Assembly: GCA_000759755.1 (NCBI GenBank)
Contig: BBMW01000002.1
Span: 310,001-374,000, forward strand
Reading direction: 5' to 3'
Length of the DNA stretch: 64,000 nt
Origin: Citrobacter werkmanii NBRC 105721
Lineage (GTDB): Bacteria > Pseudomonadota > Gammaproteobacteria > Enterobacterales > Enterobacteriaceae
Made by a program: the position numbers and the translations under genes
Part shown: positions 9,694 through 20,949 of the stretch, in pieces
Layout: the number at the start of each line of letters is the position of its first letter
Position numbering within the stretch: position 1 is the first letter of the stretch
Notes under the pieces: generated by a model
The model's database searches: none
What the model was told of the DNA's origin: nothing
Seen by the model: only the letters and a program-made list of their open reading frames with translations

Positions 9694-10551
9694 ATGATCT
9701 ATCCTGATGAAACAATGCTTTACGCACCGGTAGAATGGCACGATTGCTCTGCAGGCTATACCGACATTCTCTACGAGAAATCCACCGACGGTATCGCCAA
9801 AATCACCATTAATCGTCCACAGGTACGCAATGCTTTCCGTCCTGTTACCGTAAAAGAGATGATCCAGGCGCTGGCGGATGCCCGCTATGACGACAACATC
9901 GGTGTGATCATTCTGACCGGTGCGGGTGACAAAGCGTTTTGCTCAGGCGGCGATCAGAAAGTGCGTGGCGATTACGGCGGATACCAGGATGACTCCGGTG
10001 TGCATCACCTGAACGTGCTGGACTTCCAGCGTCAGATTCGTACCTGTCCGAAACCGGTCGTGGCGATGGTAGCAGGGTACTCCATCGGCGGCGGCCACGT
10101 GCTGCACATGATGTGTGACCTGACCATTGCGGCGGAAAACGCCATCTTTGGTCAGACCGGCCCGAAAGTGGGTTCCTTCGACGGTGGTTGGGGTGCCTCT
10201 TACATGGCCCGTATCGTGGGTCAGAAAAAAGCGCGTGAAATCTGGTTCCTGTGCCGTCAGTACGATGCGCAGCAGGCGCTGGACATGGGCCTGGTCAACA
10301 CCGTGGTTCCGCTGGCGGATCTGGAGAAAGAGACCGTACGCTGGTGCCGTGAGATGCTGCAAAACAGCCCGATGGCGCTGCGTTGCCTGAAAGCGGCACT
10401 GAACGCCGACTGCGATGGACAGGCAGGTCTGCAAGAACTGGCCGGTAACGCCACCATGCTGTTCTACATGACGGAAGAAGGTCAGGAAGGTCGTAACGCC
10501 TTTAACCAGAAACGTCAGCCTGATTTCAGCAAATTCAAACGGAATCCGTAA
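9694..10551 (+). CDS. menB: 1,4-dihydroxy-2-naphthoyl-CoA synthase MenB
   Basis: A crotonase-family enzyme that closes the second ring of the naphthoquinone, converting o-succinylbenzoyl-CoA to 1,4-dihydroxy-2-naphthoyl-CoA. The 285-residue protein has the crotonase oxyanion-hole regions [15 protein letters not shown] and [17 protein letters not shown], plus the MenB-typical [15 protein letters not shown] and a C-terminal NPDFSKF-like tail. Glycine at the bicarbonate-binding position, instead of the acidic residue of other crotonases, fits the bicarbonate-dependent type I MenB. Its stop and the menC start share one base. Confidence 0.98.
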   Translation: MIYPDETMLYAPVEWHDCSAGYTDILYEKSTDGIAKITINRPQVRNAFRPVTVKEMIQALADARYDDNIGVIILTGAGDKAFCSGGDQKVRGDYGGYQDDSGVHHLNVLDFQRQIRTCPKPVVAMVAGYSIGGGHVLHMMCDLTIAAENAIFGQTGPKVGSFDGGWGASYMARIVGQKKAREIWFLCRQYDAQQALDMGLVNTVVPLADLEKETVRWCREMLQNSPMALRCLKAALNADCDGQAGLQELAGNATMLFYMTEEGQEGRNAFNQKRQPDFSKFKRNP

Positions 10552-11513
10552 TGCGTAGCGCGCAGGTATACCGCTGGCAGATCCCCATGGACGCGGGGGT
10601 GATTCTGCGCGACAGGCGGTTAAAAACGCGTGACGGGTTGTATGTTTGTCTGCGTGACGGCGAGCATGAAGGGTGGGGAGAGATCTCCCCGCTGCCGGGC
10701 TTCAGTCAGGAAAGCTGGGAAGAGGCGCAAACCGAGCTGCTGTCCTGGGTACAAGGCTGGTTGCAAGGGGATGATTCTTTACCACAGCTGCCATCTGTCG
10801 CTTTTGGCGCAAGCTGTGCGCTGGCCGAACTGGCTGACGCTCTGCCGGAGGCTGCAGACTATCGTGCTGCGCCTCTGTGTACGGGCGATCCTGACGATTT
10901 GGTGCTGCAACTGGCGGATATGCCGGGCGAAAAAGTTGCCAAGATCAAGGTTGGGCTGTATGAAGCGGTTCGTGACGGAATGGTAGCCAATCTGCTGCTC
11001 GAGGCGATTCCGGAGCTGCATCTGCGACTCGACGCCAACCGCGCCTGGACGCCGTTGAAAGCCCAACAGTTCGCGAAATACGTCAATCCAGAGTATCGCG
11101 GACGCATTGCCTTCCTTGAAGAACCATGTAAAACGCGCGATGACTCACGCGCATTCGCACGTGAAACCGGCATCGCTATCGCCTGGGACGAAAGTCTGCG
11201 CGAAGCGGATTTCACCTTTGAAGCCGAAGAGGGCGTCAAGGCTGTGGTTATCAAACCTACTCTGACCGGTAGTCTCGACAAAGTGCGTGAACAGGTTGCG
11301 GCGGCGCATGCGCTTGGTCTCACCGCCGTTATCAGTTCATCTATTGAGTCGAGTCTTGGTTTAACCCAACTGGCGAGAATTGCCGCCTGGCTGACGCCGC
11401 AGACCATTCCGGGTCTGGACACGCTGAGTCTGATGCAGTGCCAGCAGGTACGCACCTGGCCGGGTAGCGCGTTGCCGTGTATTGCCGTTGATGCGCTGGA
11501 ACGCCTGCTATGA
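10551..11513 (+). CDS. menC: o-Succinylbenzoate synthase MenC
   Basis: Dehydrates SHCHC to o-succinylbenzoate; a member of the enolase superfamily. The 320-residue protein has all expected catalytic residues at the E. coli positions: K133 in KIKVG, metal ligands D161 (RLDANRAW), E190 (FLEEPC) and D213 (AWDES), and K235 in VIKPTLTG. It overlaps menB by one base (TAATG) and menE by four (ATGA). Confidence 0.98.
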   Translation: MRSAQVYRWQIPMDAGVILRDRRLKTRDGLYVCLRDGEHEGWGEISPLPGFSQESWEEAQTELLSWVQGWLQGDDSLPQLPSVAFGASCALAELADALPEAADYRAAPLCTGDPDDLVLQLADMPGEKVAKIKVGLYEAVRDGMVANLLLEAIPELHLRLDANRAWTPLKAQQFAKYVNPEYRGRIAFLEEPCKTRDDSRAFARETGIAIAWDESLREADFTFEAEEGVKAVVIKPTLTGSLDKVREQVAAAHALGLTAVISSSIESSLGLTQLARIAAWLTPQTIPGLDTLSLMQCQQVRTWPGSALPCIAVDALERLL

Positions 11514-12922
11514 CTTCATGGGAAACGCCCGCTAGCGCAAGCTTAGCGGGCACTGACTGGCCCTGGCGCGACTGGCGGCAGGTTCGTGCGCAGGCGCCAG
11601 CGCTGCGCCTCAACGATGAAGTATTAAGCTGGAGTGAGCTCTGTACCCGCGTCGATCATCTGGCCAGCGGCTTTGCCGCTCAGGGCGTGAAAGAGGGCGA
11701 TGGCGTCCTGCTCCGCGCATGGAATCATCCGCGTTCTTTACTGACCTGGCTGGCATTGCTGCAATGTGGGGCGCGGGTTTTACCTGTGAACCCGCAGTTG
11801 CCTCAATCGCTGCTTGATGTGCTGGTCCCGGACTTAACGCTACGTTTTGCCCTGGATCTGGAGGCCGCTAACGCGTTTCCCGGGCTGGAACCGTTGCAGA
11901 TGCAGGCGCTGCCAGGCGCACATGCCGCCGCGTGGTCGCCTCAGCGCTTGAGCACAATGACGTTAACCTCAGGTTCCACCGGATTGCCGAAAGCGGCGGT
12001 TCACACCTGTCAGGCACATCTGGCAAGCGCGCAGGGCGTGCTGTCATTAATGCCGTTTGGCGCTGAAGATGACTGGCTGCTTTCATTGCCGCTGTTTCAT
12101 GTTTCCGGCCAGGGTATTTTATGGCGCTGGTTGTTTGCCGGGGCGCGAATGACCGTGCGCGACAAGCAGCCGCTGGAGCAAATGCTGGTCGGCTGCACCC
12201 ATGCCTCGTTGGTCCCCACACAGTTGTGGCGCTTGTTGGTCAATAAAACGCCGGTCACGCTCAAAGCGGTGCTGCTGGGCGGCGCAGCTATTCCTGTTGA
12301 GTTGACGGAGCAGGCGCGCGATCAGGGGATTCGCTGCTGGTGCGGTTATGGACTGACGGAATTCGCTTCCACCGTTTGTGCGAAAGAGGCGGATGGTCTG
12401 GCTGATGTCGGTTCAGCCTTAGCGGGCAGAGAAGTCAGAATCGTGGATGACGAAGTCTGGCTGCGTGCGGCCAGCATGGCGCAAGGTTACTGGCGTAACG
12501 GACAGCTTATTCCTTTAGTGAACGCGGAAGGGTGGTTTGCTACCCGCGATCGTGGGGTGTTAAAGGACGGCAAGTTAACCATTATCGGTCGCATGGACAA
12601 TCTGTTTTTTAGCGGTGGGGAAGGCATACAGCCAGAAGAAGTGGAACGCGTGATTGCAGCGCATCCGCAGGTTCTGCAGGCCTTTATTGTCCCGTTAGAA
12701 GATAAAGAGTTTGGTCATCGTCCGGTGGCGGTCGTTGAGTATGACACCAACGCTGGCGACGCCAATCTTGCAGAGTGGGTTAAAGATAAGCTGGCCCGTT
12801 TTCAGCAACCGGTATGTTGGCTGACGTTGCCACCTGAACTGAAAGCCGGAGGGATTAAAATCTCTCGTCGCGCGTTGGCGGATTGGGTAAGTGCTTCATC
12901 ATTAACATTAAGAAAATATTAA
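11510..12922 (+). CDS. menE: o-Succinylbenzoate--CoA ligase MenE
   Basis: Activates o-succinylbenzoate with ATP and CoA, providing the substrate of MenB. It is an adenylate-forming enzyme with the P-loop-like [16 protein letters not shown] near residue 150, [11 protein letters not shown] near 285, the TRDRG aspartate motif near 350, and the C-terminal lysine region [10 protein letters not shown]. It has 470 residues against about 451 in E. coli. The excess is at the N-terminus (about 15 residues before DWPWRDWRQ), encoded by a strong hairpin at 11527-11551, with a few more residues at the C-terminus. Last gene of the men operon; its start overlaps the menC stop. Confidence 0.96.
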   Translation: MTSWETPASASLAGTDWPWRDWRQVRAQAPALRLNDEVLSWSELCTRVDHLASGFAAQGVKEGDGVLLRAWNHPRSLLTWLALLQCGARVLPVNPQLPQSLLDVLVPDLTLRFALDLEAANAFPGLEPLQMQALPGAHAAAWSPQRLSTMTLTSGSTGLPKAAVHTCQAHLASAQGVLSLMPFGAEDDWLLSLPLFHVSGQGILWRWLFAGARMTVRDKQPLEQMLVGCTHASLVPTQLWRLLVNKTPVTLKAVLLGGAAIPVELTEQARDQGIRCWCGYGLTEFASTVCAKEADGLADVGSALAGREVRIVDDEVWLRAASMAQGYWRNGQLIPLVNAEGWFATRDRGVLKDGKLTIIGRMDNLFFSGGEGIQPEEVERVIAAHPQVLQAFIVPLEDKEFGHRPVAVVEYDTNAGDANLAEWVKDKLARFQQPVCWLTLPPELKAGGIKISRRALADWVSASSLTLRKY

Positions 12923-12963
12923 TTACATTTCTCATTTTTGCCATTCCGTCGCTATTGTCGTTT

Positions 12964-12980
12964 TGTTTATCAGCTAAAGT
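12964..12980 (+). promoter_or_regulatory. Possible PhoP-box half site upstream of pmrD
   Basis: A perfect TGTTTA half site (12964-12969) is followed after 5 bases by TAAAGT, which matches the second (T/G)GTTTA half poorly. pmrD is PhoP-activated in Salmonella, and the distance to the pmrD start (13018) is plausible. Weak evidence. Confidence 0.3.
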
Positions 12981-13017
12981 GTAACCTGATGTGAAATTCA
13001 TTAACAAAAGGTGCGCT

Positions 13018-13281
13018 ATGGAATGGCATGTGAAGAAGTCTTGCTGTCACAAGAAAGCAGGGAGGCTCTATATCGTACTTTGCGATAGCGGTGGTTCGCT
13101 TAAGATGCTTGCTGAGGCGCAATCTTCCGAACGGGTTAAGCCCGGGGATCTCCTTTCACCGCTGAAAGACGCACAGTATTGTGTTAATCGTGATGCATCC
13201 CGTGTGATTAAAATAATCGATGCCAGACAGTACATTTGTGACGAATGGGAGCGCCTGTTACGACTGTCGGCAGATAAATGA
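13018..13281 (+). CDS. pmrD: PmrD, connector between PhoPQ and PmrAB
   Basis: A small cytoplasmic protein, 87 residues from the ATG at 13018 (MEWHVKKSCCHKK). In Salmonella it binds phosphorylated PmrA and protects it from dephosphorylation, thereby turning on arn when PhoPQ is active. The N-terminal MEW-VKKSCC, the central VKPGDLLSPL and the DEWERL near the end align with E. coli and Salmonella PmrD. Other positions differ, as is common in this fast-evolving protein. An in-frame start at 12991 would add nine residues and has a worse ribosome site. Its 3' end is only 2 bases from the convergent arnF stop. Confidence 0.9.
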   Translation: MEWHVKKSCCHKKAGRLYIVLCDSGGSLKMLAEAQSSERVKPGDLLSPLKDAQYCVNRDASRVIKIIDARQYICDEWERLLRLSADK

Positions 13282-13283
13282 GC

Positions 13284-13670
13284 TCAGCGCCGGTGCTTGT
13301 CAGCAGGCAGAAAAATCGTCATTAAACCCGCCATGATGCACAGTACCCCAACCAGCGCCTTCACTGAAAATGTTCCCTGCCAGCCGGGCAGAATCATTGA
13401 TGCGACCCAAACCAGAACATAGCTGAGGCTGAGCAAGGCATAAGCCTTGCTCAGGGCGAGCTGGTGCAGGGCCTTATGCCAGCAAATTACCGACAGTAAA
13501 TATCCCGCCAGCCCACTAAAAAGAGCCAATGCGCCAGCGTTGAGGGCGAATACGGCGGATAGAAATTTCAACGGTTGCAGCATCGGCGGCAGGTTATCCA
13601 TCGCAAAGCCGAGACTCAGTTGGGCAGCCGAGGTGATAATAACGCTACATAATCCCCAAAAAATGCCCAT
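13284..13670 (-). CDS. arnF: ArnF, undecaprenyl-P-L-Ara4N flippase subunit
   Basis: A 128-residue inner-membrane protein of the EamA/SMR type with four predicted helices. With ArnE it is proposed to move undecaprenyl-phosphate-L-Ara4N to the periplasmic face. The start ATG at 13670 ([10 protein letters not shown]) is chosen although the frame stays open to 13964: it gives the family length and overlaps the arnE stop by one base (TAATG). Last gene of arnBCADTEF. It is convergent with pmrD and leaves no room for a terminator between them. Confidence 0.94.
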   Translation of the reverse strand: MGIFWGLCSVIITSAAQLSLGFAMDNLPPMLQPLKFLSAVFALNAGALALFSGLAGYLLSVICWHKALHQLALSKAYALLSLSYVLVWVASMILPGWQGTFSVKALVGVLCIMAGLMTIFLPADKHRR

Positions 13671-14005
13671 TACACCGCGCTCCCAAGAATGAATATGCCG
13701 GCGATTATCAGCCCCACACCCAGCCAGTGGCGCGTTGCGACCGGTTCGCGCCAGATTTTCCAGGCGGCCAGCGTCACCCAGACAAAATTCAGGCTCAGCA
13801 TGGGATAGGCGATGCCAACAGGGATATTCTGCAACACCACCAGCCAGAGCAGCATAGCCAGGCCGAGGCTTGCCAGGGCCAGCCCAATCCATTGCGTAAT
13901 ATGGCGTTTTCGCCTGCCTGAAGGTACCGGACGCGTTGCTTGCTTCTGGCATAACTGTCCGCATACGCTGAGCAGGCTGGCGAAAATTAATACTATCCAG
14001 ATCAT
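13670..14005 (-). CDS. arnE: ArnE, undecaprenyl-P-L-Ara4N flippase subunit
   Basis: A 111-residue inner-membrane protein of the small multidrug-resistance-like fold with four predicted helices (beginning [17 protein letters not shown], then [17 protein letters not shown]). It acts with ArnF in flipping the L-Ara4N carrier lipid. Length equals the E. coli protein. Its start overlaps the arnT stop by 4 bases and its stop overlaps the arnF start by one. Confidence 0.95.
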   Translation of the reverse strand: MIWIVLIFASLLSVCGQLCQKQATRPVPSGRRKRHITQWIGLALASLGLAMLLWLVVLQNIPVGIAYPMLSLNFVWVTLAAWKIWREPVATRHWLGVGLIIAGIFILGSAV

Positions 14006-15657
14006 TTCGGCCGATACTGAATCAGGACCAGACGCCCCTGATTATCGATATAATCAGCGGGAGGAATGGCTAGTTGATTAATATCTTCATTCTTATCAAT
14101 CGAGAGCACGAGGGTAATATTTCCTTGCTGACGGTGTTGGGCTAACCAGTCGACAAAGTCCATCCGACTGACAAAGCGCCCTTGGGCATCCGGATAGCTG
14201 AGGCCGTATTTCAACTCGCCTGTTTGTCCGTATAGCATGATGTCGTCACGCTTCAGGCTCCAGGCCAGCCCCGCAGCGACGCCAACGCTGTCGGTGAGAA
14301 TATAGCGGCTGGATTCCAGCGACTCTTTGGTCATCTCGACAAAAAACTGCGGTTGTTTAGATTCCATGACCCGATCGGGAATGGAGAAGCCAAACAACAG
14401 CGCCAGTCCTAATGGGCAAAACGCGGCAAATTGCCAGTTCTTCTCGCGGTTATTTAACGTATACCAGCCAAAGAGCGTCCAGATGAGAAAAATACCCCAT
14501 GCACAAAAAACCTTATAGGTTTCGATATGCGACCAGATAGGCATTTTCAACGGTCCCAGCGTGGAAACAATAAACGTGGCGATAATGCCTACCACACCAA
14601 ACAGAACGTTGATCCAGCCATTCACACGCAGCGCGGCTGAACCTTTTTGCGCAGCCTGCAGGCCAAAACGCGCCGTTAATATCGCCAGCGGCGCGAAGCA
14701 GGAAAGAATATAGGTCGGCAGTTTTCCTTTTGCGATGCTGAAAAACAGGATCGGCATGATAATCCAGCTTAGCAGGTATAGTGTGCTGCGCGGAACATCT
14801 CGTTCCCGCCAGCCCGTACGCAGTGCGCCGGGAAGCAGCCCGAGCCACGGTAACGCGCCAGCCAAAAGCACGGGAATGTAGTACCAGACAGGGGCCTTAT
14901 GTTGGGCATCATCCTGGGCGAAGCGTTGAATGTGTTCGACCCAGAAGAAGTAATGCCAGAAGTCCGGCTCACGCTGAGCAATCGCTACACCCCACGGCAG
15001 CACAATCACGACGCAGCCGACGACTGCCAGCAGGCCGTAGACGATCAGGTCTTTCCAGCGTTTTTGCACGAAAACCCACGGCAGTACGCTGAGCACAGGA
15101 ACGGCAAGCGCCAGGAAACCCTTGGTCATTACGCCCATGCCGCAGGTTAGCCCTAACAGCAGAAAGGCAACGATTTTGCGTGTTCTGGTAGTGGCCTGCA
15201 TCCCCTCCCAAAAGCAGCACATGCCCGCCATCAGCCAGAGTGCGATCATAGGATCGAGTACCGCGTAGGTACCGATGCTATAGACCGAAAAAAAGGTTAA
15301 AAAGATAACTGAAGAGAGTACGGCGGTACGCTTATCCTGCCACATCCGCATGGCAAGCCAGGCTACCAGTAGCGCAGTCAGCAAGGTGGCAAAAATCGCC
15401 CCCGCTCTGACGCCAAAATTATTGGCGCCAAACAGCCATTGCCCGATGCTGTTCAACCAGTATCCGGCAATCGGTTTTTCAAAATAACGCAGCCCTAAAA
15501 AGTGCGGAACGATCCAGTCGCCAGAGGTCAGCATCTCCCGACTGATTTCGGCATAGCGCGTTTCATCAGGCTGCCACAGCAGACGACTATTAATAGGTAA
15601 AATAAAATACAGCGCGATAAAAGCGATAAATGCCAGGGCGTTACGTACCGATTTCAT
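14002..15657 (-). CDS. arnT: ArnT, L-Ara4N lipid A transferase
   Basis: A GT83 glycosyltransferase of the inner membrane that moves L-Ara4N from undecaprenyl phosphate to lipid A in the periplasm, giving polymyxin resistance. The 551-residue protein starts [10 protein letters not shown] at 15657; the frame is open further upstream but that part overlaps arnD. It has about 12 membrane helices, then a soluble C-terminal domain. The first periplasmic loop has the catalytic-type [18 protein letters not shown] motif, and [12 protein letters not shown] follows. It overlaps arnD and arnE by 4 bases each. Confidence 0.97.
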   Translation of the reverse strand: MKSVRNALAFIAFIALYFILPINSRLLWQPDETRYAEISREMLTSGDWIVPHFLGLRYFEKPIAGYWLNSIGQWLFGANNFGVRAGAIFATLLTALLVAWLAMRMWQDKRTAVLSSVIFLTFFSVYSIGTYAVLDPMIALWLMAGMCCFWEGMQATTRTRKIVAFLLLGLTCGMGVMTKGFLALAVPVLSVLPWVFVQKRWKDLIVYGLLAVVGCVVIVLPWGVAIAQREPDFWHYFFWVEHIQRFAQDDAQHKAPVWYYIPVLLAGALPWLGLLPGALRTGWRERDVPRSTLYLLSWIIMPILFFSIAKGKLPTYILSCFAPLAILTARFGLQAAQKGSAALRVNGWINVLFGVVGIIATFIVSTLGPLKMPIWSHIETYKVFCAWGIFLIWTLFGWYTLNNREKNWQFAAFCPLGLALLFGFSIPDRVMESKQPQFFVEMTKESLESSRYILTDSVGVAAGLAWSLKRDDIMLYGQTGELKYGLSYPDAQGRFVSRMDFVDWLAQHRQQGNITLVLSIDKNEDINQLAIPPADYIDNQGRLVLIQYRPK

Positions 15658-16556
15658 TGTGTCATATCCACGGGTTGCTGACAGCCGAGCCATCCCTCTC
15701 TGCCGGGAATTTTCCCACGCACGATCCGCCCGGTTGGCAGCGTACTGATATCGTCCGGTAGCAGATCCCCGAGCGGGCAAAACGTAATCCCCATGTCGGC
15801 AGCACGAGTGAGCAGTTCGTCAAAATTCTGCTGAAAGGCAATACCTTCCACTTCTGCATGAATGGTGTACACCGGTGTCTCTCTGCTCATCTGGATGTGG
15901 GAGAGAATATAAGCGTTAAAGTCCACCGCCTGAACCTCCTGACCCACCACTTCATCCCATGTGGGTAATGTGACAGGAATTTGCGGCGTACCTGTTTTCC
16001 CGGATGCCAGCACAGGACGGAATAACGACGTTCCCCGACAGTCGCTGTTATAGCGCAGATGGAACGTTTCTTTGGCATGGACGACGCGGTCGTCGGCACG
16101 CCATCCGGCAACGGCGGAGCAGGTAACGGGCTGATTGATGATAGCTTCAAGGGCGGTAATGCCACGTGAAATATCATCAATTAGCTCTTTGTCATTCCAG
16201 TTTCCGCTTCGCGCCTGCCAGGCATGGTGATCCCAGGCATGCAAACCGGTTTCATGAAGCAGGGCGGTTTGCGCAATAATTGCCGCATTGGCCTGGCCGA
16301 TCTCTTTTCCCGGCCATGCTGTACCCGCCAGCAAAATATCCCACCCGTAGAGCGATGCTGCGTTTGAGCGCAGCATCTTCCACAGAAATTGTGGCTTCAC
16401 CAGACGCCAGAGATGGCGTCCCATGTTGTCAGGTCCCACGCTAAAGAAAAAACTTGCCCGAACGTTATGTCGGTTCAATGTCTCCAGCAGGCGGGGCACG
16501 CCTTCGCGTGTCCCCCTGAATGTGTCGACATCAATGCGCAAGCCAACTTTGGTCAT
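15654..16556 (-). CDS. arnD: ArnD, undecaprenyl-P-L-Ara4FN deformylase
   Basis: A NodB-type polysaccharide deacetylase family protein that removes the formyl group from undecaprenyl-phosphate-L-Ara4FN. The 300-residue product has the metal/base motif [10 protein letters not shown] near residue 9, the HAWDHHAWQ histidines near 107, and later histidine and arginine motifs. Length compares with 296-299 in relatives. It overlaps arnA and arnT by 4 bases each. Confidence 0.96.
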   Translation of the reverse strand: MTKVGLRIDVDTFRGTREGVPRLLETLNRHNVRASFFFSVGPDNMGRHLWRLVKPQFLWKMLRSNAASLYGWDILLAGTAWPGKEIGQANAAIIAQTALLHETGLHAWDHHAWQARSGNWNDKELIDDISRGITALEAIINQPVTCSAVAGWRADDRVVHAKETFHLRYNSDCRGTSLFRPVLASGKTGTPQIPVTLPTWDEVVGQEVQAVDFNAYILSHIQMSRETPVYTIHAEVEGIAFQQNFDELLTRAADMGITFCPLGDLLPDDISTLPTGRIVRGKIPGREGWLGCQQPVDMTQ

Positions 16557-18535
16557 GATGTGTGTTCCGTGATATCCACACTGCGTAAGAAGAAGTCCAG
16601 CGTCTCTTCTACCGTTTCCTGCATCTCAATGGTGGGTTCCCAGTTCAGGCAACGTTTTGCGTTGCGAATATTGGGCTTACGGTGCTCAACGTCCTGATAA
16701 CCTTTACCATAGTAGGTGCTGCTTTCGACGTCGCGGAAACCGGCAAACGGCGGAAAATGCTGACGTAATGGATGTTTTTCAAAGCAGGTTAGCAGCATTT
16801 CTGCCAGTTCCTGAATACTCGCTTCGTTTTCCGGGTTACCGATGTTGATAATCTCGCCGTCACAGCGTCCGCCTTCATTTTCAATAATGCGGTACAGGGC
16901 TTCGATACCATCGCGAATATCGGTAAAACAGCGCTTTTGCTTGCCGCCTTCAATCAGCTTAATCGGTGAGCCTTCCACCAGATTGAGAATCAATTGGGTG
17001 ATGGCGCGTGAGCTGCCGATACGCGCGGCGTTAAGACTGTCCAGACGCGGTCCCATCCAGTTAAACGGACGGAACAGGGTGAAGCGCAACCCCTCTTTTT
17101 CGCCGTATGCCCAGATTACGCGGTCCAGCAACTGCTTGGAAACGGAGTAGATCCAACGTGGTTTATTCACCGGGCCGACGATCAGATTCGAGCTGTCCTC
17201 ATCGAAGACTTTATCGGTACACATGCCGTAGACTTCGGAGGTTGACGGGAAAATGATGCGCTTACGGTACTTCACGCAGTAGCGAATGATTTTCAGGTTC
17301 TCTTCAAAATCGAGTTCAAACACGCGCAGTGGGTTGCGGGTATATTCGATTGGCGTTGCGATCGCCACCAGCGGCAATACGACGTCGCATTTTTTCACAT
17401 GATATTCAATCCATTCGGAGTGAATGCTAATGTCGCCTTCGACGAAATGGAAACGCGGATGTTGCAGGAAACGCCCAATTGCGTCGCTGCCAATATCGAG
17501 TCCATATACTTCGTAATTGTCTTCTTGCAGCAGGCGCTCGGTCAGGTGGTTACCAATGAAGCCGTTAACGCCAAGGATCAGCACGCGAGTACGACGTTTG
17601 CTGGTGGTAACTGACTGGCTGTTCAGACGAGAACCGGGTACCAGGCCCAGAACCTGCGCCAGCTGTGAGCCTTGCATCGCAATACCATCGCCAGCTTGTC
17701 CGGTAATAATCTCCAGTGCGCCATCGGCACAGGCGATCAGCAAAGGCGACACGGAGATGACGGTGCCCGGTTGGGCTGCAAGGTCATTTGTGCAAACACG
17801 CGACGACCAGACGGTGAACTTTTGCGTGCCAACATAGCTAAATGCACCCGGCCACGGATCGCTGACGGCGCGGACCTGGTTATGCAGCTCCGCGGTGGGT
17901 TTGTTCCAGTCCAGGAAGCTATCTTCCGGCGTGCGGCGGCCAAAACAGGTAGCCTCTGCTTCCTGTTGCGGGCGTTCTGCATAATCGCCCGTTTTAATCG
18001 CGGGCAGCGCTTGTTCCAGCAGCTGACGCGCAGCCTGGCACAATTTATGGTGCAGCGTTAACGCCACATCATCCGAAGAGATAGCGACAGACTGCTGGGC
18101 GATAATAGCGCCAGCGTCTGCACGTTTGACCATGCGATGAAGCGTGACGCCGGTTTCGGTTTCGCCATTGACCAATACCCAGTTCAGCGGCGCGCGGCCG
18201 CGGTATTTTGGCAGCAGCGAGCCGTGCAGATTAAATGCCCCCTTAGGCGCAAGACTGAGGATCTCCTCACTCAGTAAATGGCGATAGTAGAACGAGAAGA
18301 TAACATCGGGTGCCAGTTGGCTAATGCGCTCGATCCACAAAGGATGATTAACCTCGTCCGGGGCGTAAACCGGAATACCGGCGCTGGCGGCGAGGCGGGA
18401 AACAGAGCCAAAAAACGCTTTTTCACCCGGGTTGTCGGTGTGCGTAAAAATTGCGGCGATTTCATAACCTGCATCCAACAAGGCCTGGACACCCTGACAT
18501 CCCATATCGTGATAGGCAAATACGACGGCTTTCAT
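16553..18535 (-). CDS. arnA: ArnA, bifunctional UDP-L-Ara4N formyltransferase / UDP-GlcA dehydrogenase
   Basis: A 660-residue two-domain enzyme. The N-terminal formyltransferase domain (about 1-304) has N102 and H104 in [13 protein letters not shown] and the catalytic aspartate in [13 protein letters not shown]. The C-terminal domain (about 315-660) is a short-chain dehydrogenase that oxidatively decarboxylates UDP-glucuronate; it shows the NAD-binding [10 protein letters not shown], the FPSTSEVYG stretch, and the YSVSKQ tyrosine/lysine pair. The two activities flank ArnB in the pathway. It overlaps arnC and arnD by 4 bases each. Confidence 0.98.
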   Translation of the reverse strand: MKAVVFAYHDMGCQGVQALLDAGYEIAAIFTHTDNPGEKAFFGSVSRLAASAGIPVYAPDEVNHPLWIERISQLAPDVIFSFYYRHLLSEEILSLAPKGAFNLHGSLLPKYRGRAPLNWVLVNGETETGVTLHRMVKRADAGAIIAQQSVAISSDDVALTLHHKLCQAARQLLEQALPAIKTGDYAERPQQEAEATCFGRRTPEDSFLDWNKPTAELHNQVRAVSDPWPGAFSYVGTQKFTVWSSRVCTNDLAAQPGTVISVSPLLIACADGALEIITGQAGDGIAMQGSQLAQVLGLVPGSRLNSQSVTTSKRRTRVLILGVNGFIGNHLTERLLQEDNYEVYGLDIGSDAIGRFLQHPRFHFVEGDISIHSEWIEYHVKKCDVVLPLVAIATPIEYTRNPLRVFELDFEENLKIIRYCVKYRKRIIFPSTSEVYGMCTDKVFDEDSSNLIVGPVNKPRWIYSVSKQLLDRVIWAYGEKEGLRFTLFRPFNWMGPRLDSLNAARIGSSRAITQLILNLVEGSPIKLIEGGKQKRCFTDIRDGIEALYRIIENEGGRCDGEIINIGNPENEASIQELAEMLLTCFEKHPLRQHFPPFAGFRDVESSTYYGKGYQDVEHRKPNIRNAKRCLNWEPTIEMQETVEETLDFFLRSVDITEHTS

Positions 18536-19515
18536 GCGCGGTTTTCCTCGGTTGACTGCGTGGTTTGTGGGCGGATAACGTGTTGAACAAAATAGCGGGG
18601 GCGGGCGCGGACATCGTTATAGATGCGACCGATATATTCGCCGAGTAAACCCATGCCAATGAACTGTGCGCCGATAAAGGTAAACAGGACGGCAAACAGC
18701 ATGAATACCCCTTCCGCGGCCCACTGCGGGCCGAGCGTCAGGCGTAACACAACAAGCAGAACGGACAGCGTAAAGCCCGTGGCGGCAATCACGCTGCCGA
18801 GCAGGCTCAACATACGTAACGGCGTGGTGGTCAGACAGGTCACCAGGTCATACATCAGGTTGATCAGACGCATGAAGCTGTATTTAGAGTCACCAAATTC
18901 ACGCTCTGCATGGTGCACCGGGATCTCCGTGGCGCGACGGGCAAAAATGTTGGCCAGAATCGGAATAAAGGTGCTGCGTTCCTGGCAATGCAGCATGGCA
19001 TCGACAATATGGCGACGATAGGCGCGTAGCATGCAGCCGTAGTCGCCCATCGCTTTACCGGTAGTGCGCTGAATCAGGTGGTTGATCATACGCGAGGCGG
19101 TTTTACGAAATACGCTGTCCTGTCGGTTCTGGCGTACCGTTCCGACCACATCGAAACCTTCATCTGCGGTGGCAACCAGCCGGGGGATCTCTTCCGGCGG
19201 GTTTTGCAAATCGGCATCCAGCGTGATGATCAAGTCACCGGTGACATGGCTGAAACCGGCCATAATTGCCGAGTGCTGGCCGTAATTGCGGTTCAGCAGA
19301 ATAGAAACGATATGGCTGTTCGGCGCCTGTGAAGCGTCCATCATCAGTTGCGCGGAACGGTCGCTGCTGCCGTCATCGATCAGCAAGATTTCATAATCTT
19401 TGCCCAATTTTTCGCAGGCGGCGCTGGTGCGTCTGATTAATTCTGGCAGGCTTTCCTGTTCGTTAAAAACAGGAATGACCACTGAGACTTTCTTGATCGG
19501 TGTGGCTTCAAACAT
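18532..19515 (-). CDS. arnC: ArnC, undecaprenyl-phosphate 4-deoxy-4-formamido-L-arabinose transferase
   Basis: A GT2-family glycosyltransferase that attaches L-Ara4FN to undecaprenyl phosphate on the cytoplasmic face of the inner membrane. The 327 residues match Salmonella in length. The catalytic domain shows [26 protein letters not shown] and the [11 protein letters not shown] motif. Two C-terminal membrane helices follow ([20 protein letters not shown] and the [19 protein letters not shown] region). It overlaps arnA by 4 bases and sits 2 bases after the arnB stop. Confidence 0.97.
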   Translation of the reverse strand: MFEATPIKKVSVVIPVFNEQESLPELIRRTSAACEKLGKDYEILLIDDGSSDRSAQLMMDASQAPNSHIVSILLNRNYGQHSAIMAGFSHVTGDLIITLDADLQNPPEEIPRLVATADEGFDVVGTVRQNRQDSVFRKTASRMINHLIQRTTGKAMGDYGCMLRAYRRHIVDAMLHCQERSTFIPILANIFARRATEIPVHHAEREFGDSKYSFMRLINLMYDLVTCLTTTPLRMLSLLGSVIAATGFTLSVLLVVLRLTLGPQWAAEGVFMLFAVLFTFIGAQFIGMGLLGEYIGRIYNDVRARPRYFVQHVIRPQTTQSTEENRA

Positions 19516-19517
19516 AG

Positions 19518-20660
19518 TTATTGTCCTGCAATCTCGCGAAGCGCCGTAATGACCCGCTGGGTGTCGGTGGCGGTCATATCGGGGAACAATGGCAGCGAGC
19601 AGATGCGTGCGCTATTCCATTCTGTATTTGGCAGCGAAAGCGTGGTGAAGCGTTCGCGGTAATATTTTTGCGTATGGGCTGCACGAAAATGCAGACCGGT
19701 GCCGATATTTCTGGCCTTCAGCGCTTCCATTAAGGCATCTCTGTTCAGGCCGCAGCGCGCTTCGTCAACACGAATGATAAACAGGTGCCAGGCGTGAACG
19801 TGGGACCACTGGGGCAGGCTCAACGGTTGAAATGGCGTATCGGCCAGCGCCTGTTGATATTCCTGGGCAATTTGTGCGCGGCGCGAGTTCAGTTGTTCCA
19901 GCTTCTTCAGCTGTACCAGCGCGATGGCGGCATTGATATCTGTGAGGTTGTATTTGTATCCTGGCGCCAACACTTCGGCCTGCGGCGCACGGCCGTAGGT
20001 TTGTCGATCGAAAGCATCAACGCCCAGGCCGTGAAACTTCAGACTGCGAAGCCGCTGGGCAAGCTGGCCGTCATCGGTAACAATCAGCCCACCCTCCGCA
20101 CAGGTGATATTTTTGATGGCATGAAACGAGAAAATAGCGGTGCCGCGCGCGCCAACATGACGACCCTTATATAACGTCCCTACGGCGTGCGCCGCATCTT
20201 CGATGATCGGAATGCCATAGCGTTCGCCAATGGCATAAATCGCGTCAAGGTCAGCAGGGGCGCCAGCGTAATGTACCGGAATAATCGCTTTGGTTCGTGG
20301 CGTGATGGCCGCTTCAATCTGCTCCGGTGTGACCATGAGCGTATCGCGATCAACATCGACCATGATTGGTGTGGCACCCAGCAGGACAATCATATTGAGG
20401 GTAGAAACCCACGTCATCGATGGCGTGATGACCTCATCGCCCGCACCGATGCCCAGCGCCATCAGCGTGATGTGCATTCCAGCAGTGGCGGAGCAGACGG
20501 CAACGGCATGCTTATTTCCCGTGAGCTGGCAGAAGGCTTCTTCCAACTGTTGATTTTGCGGGCCGGTGGTTATCCAGCCAGAATCCAGAACCGCCTTCAC
20601 TGCGGCAAGCTCTTCAGCTCCCATAGCCGGGCGAGAGAAAGGCAAAAAGTCAGACATCAT
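19518..20660 (-). CDS. arnB: ArnB, UDP-L-Ara4O aminotransferase
   Basis: A PLP-dependent DegT/DnrJ/EryC1-family aminotransferase that makes UDP-L-Ara4N from UDP-4-keto-arabinose and glutamate. The 380-residue product has the PLP-lysine K183 in [15 protein letters not shown], the VIEDAAHA-type aspartate (here [10 protein letters not shown]), and a conserved SATAGMHI phosphate-binding region. Two adjacent ATGs exist at 20660 and 20657, both served by an AAGGAA site. First gene of arnBCADTEF, with a PmrA-like box upstream. Confidence 0.97.
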   Translation of the reverse strand: MMSDFLPFSRPAMGAEELAAVKAVLDSGWITTGPQNQQLEEAFCQLTGNKHAVAVCSATAGMHITLMALGIGAGDEVITPSMTWVSTLNMIVLLGATPIMVDVDRDTLMVTPEQIEAAITPRTKAIIPVHYAGAPADLDAIYAIGERYGIPIIEDAAHAVGTLYKGRHVGARGTAIFSFHAIKNITCAEGGLIVTDDGQLAQRLRSLKFHGLGVDAFDRQTYGRAPQAEVLAPGYKYNLTDINAAIALVQLKKLEQLNSRRAQIAQEYQQALADTPFQPLSLPQWSHVHAWHLFIIRVDEARCGLNRDALMEALKARNIGTGLHFRAAHTQKYYRERFTTLSLPNTEWNSARICSLPLFPDMTATDTQRVITALREIAGQ

Positions 20661-20949
20661 TATTCCTTCAAGCCATTTAACGCACCGACGTTTTATTTTT
20701 AGCGATAAACAGGGGCGTCGTTAATTATTTATCAGGCTTCAAAGGTTAATGACTGAAGGTTAATTTATCCTTAAGAGTTTAAGGTTCGAGATATAAAGGA
20801 AAATAACGGTGTTTTTAATTTATTGTTTTGAAATCAAATGAATTTTACAGAAATTGCGTGGCGTAAACGGCATTGCTGTTTACCGTAGACAGGTCAATGC
20901 AATGCCGCAATTCAGAGGGTTTATTTTATGCCACTATTAGAATGATAAC
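20661..20949. promoter_or_regulatory. arnB upstream region; ais gene absent
   Basis: 289 bases without a gene, between arnB and nudI. It is AT-rich and holds the arn operon promoter region, including a PmrA-like box at 20759-20775. In E. coli and Salmonella the ais (pmrG) gene lies here, divergent from arnB. No open frame resembling Ais is present on either strand. Confidence 0.7.
20759..20775 (+). promoter_or_regulatory. Candidate PmrA box
   Basis: GTTAAT, five bases, then CTTAAG matches the YTTAAK-N5-YTTAAK PmrA (BasR) consensus except for the first base. A further TTTAAG half site follows at 20778-20783, out of the standard spacing. It lies about 100 bases upstream of arnB, in the orientation that would point away from arnB; CTTAAG itself is a palindrome. 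Confidence 0.5.
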
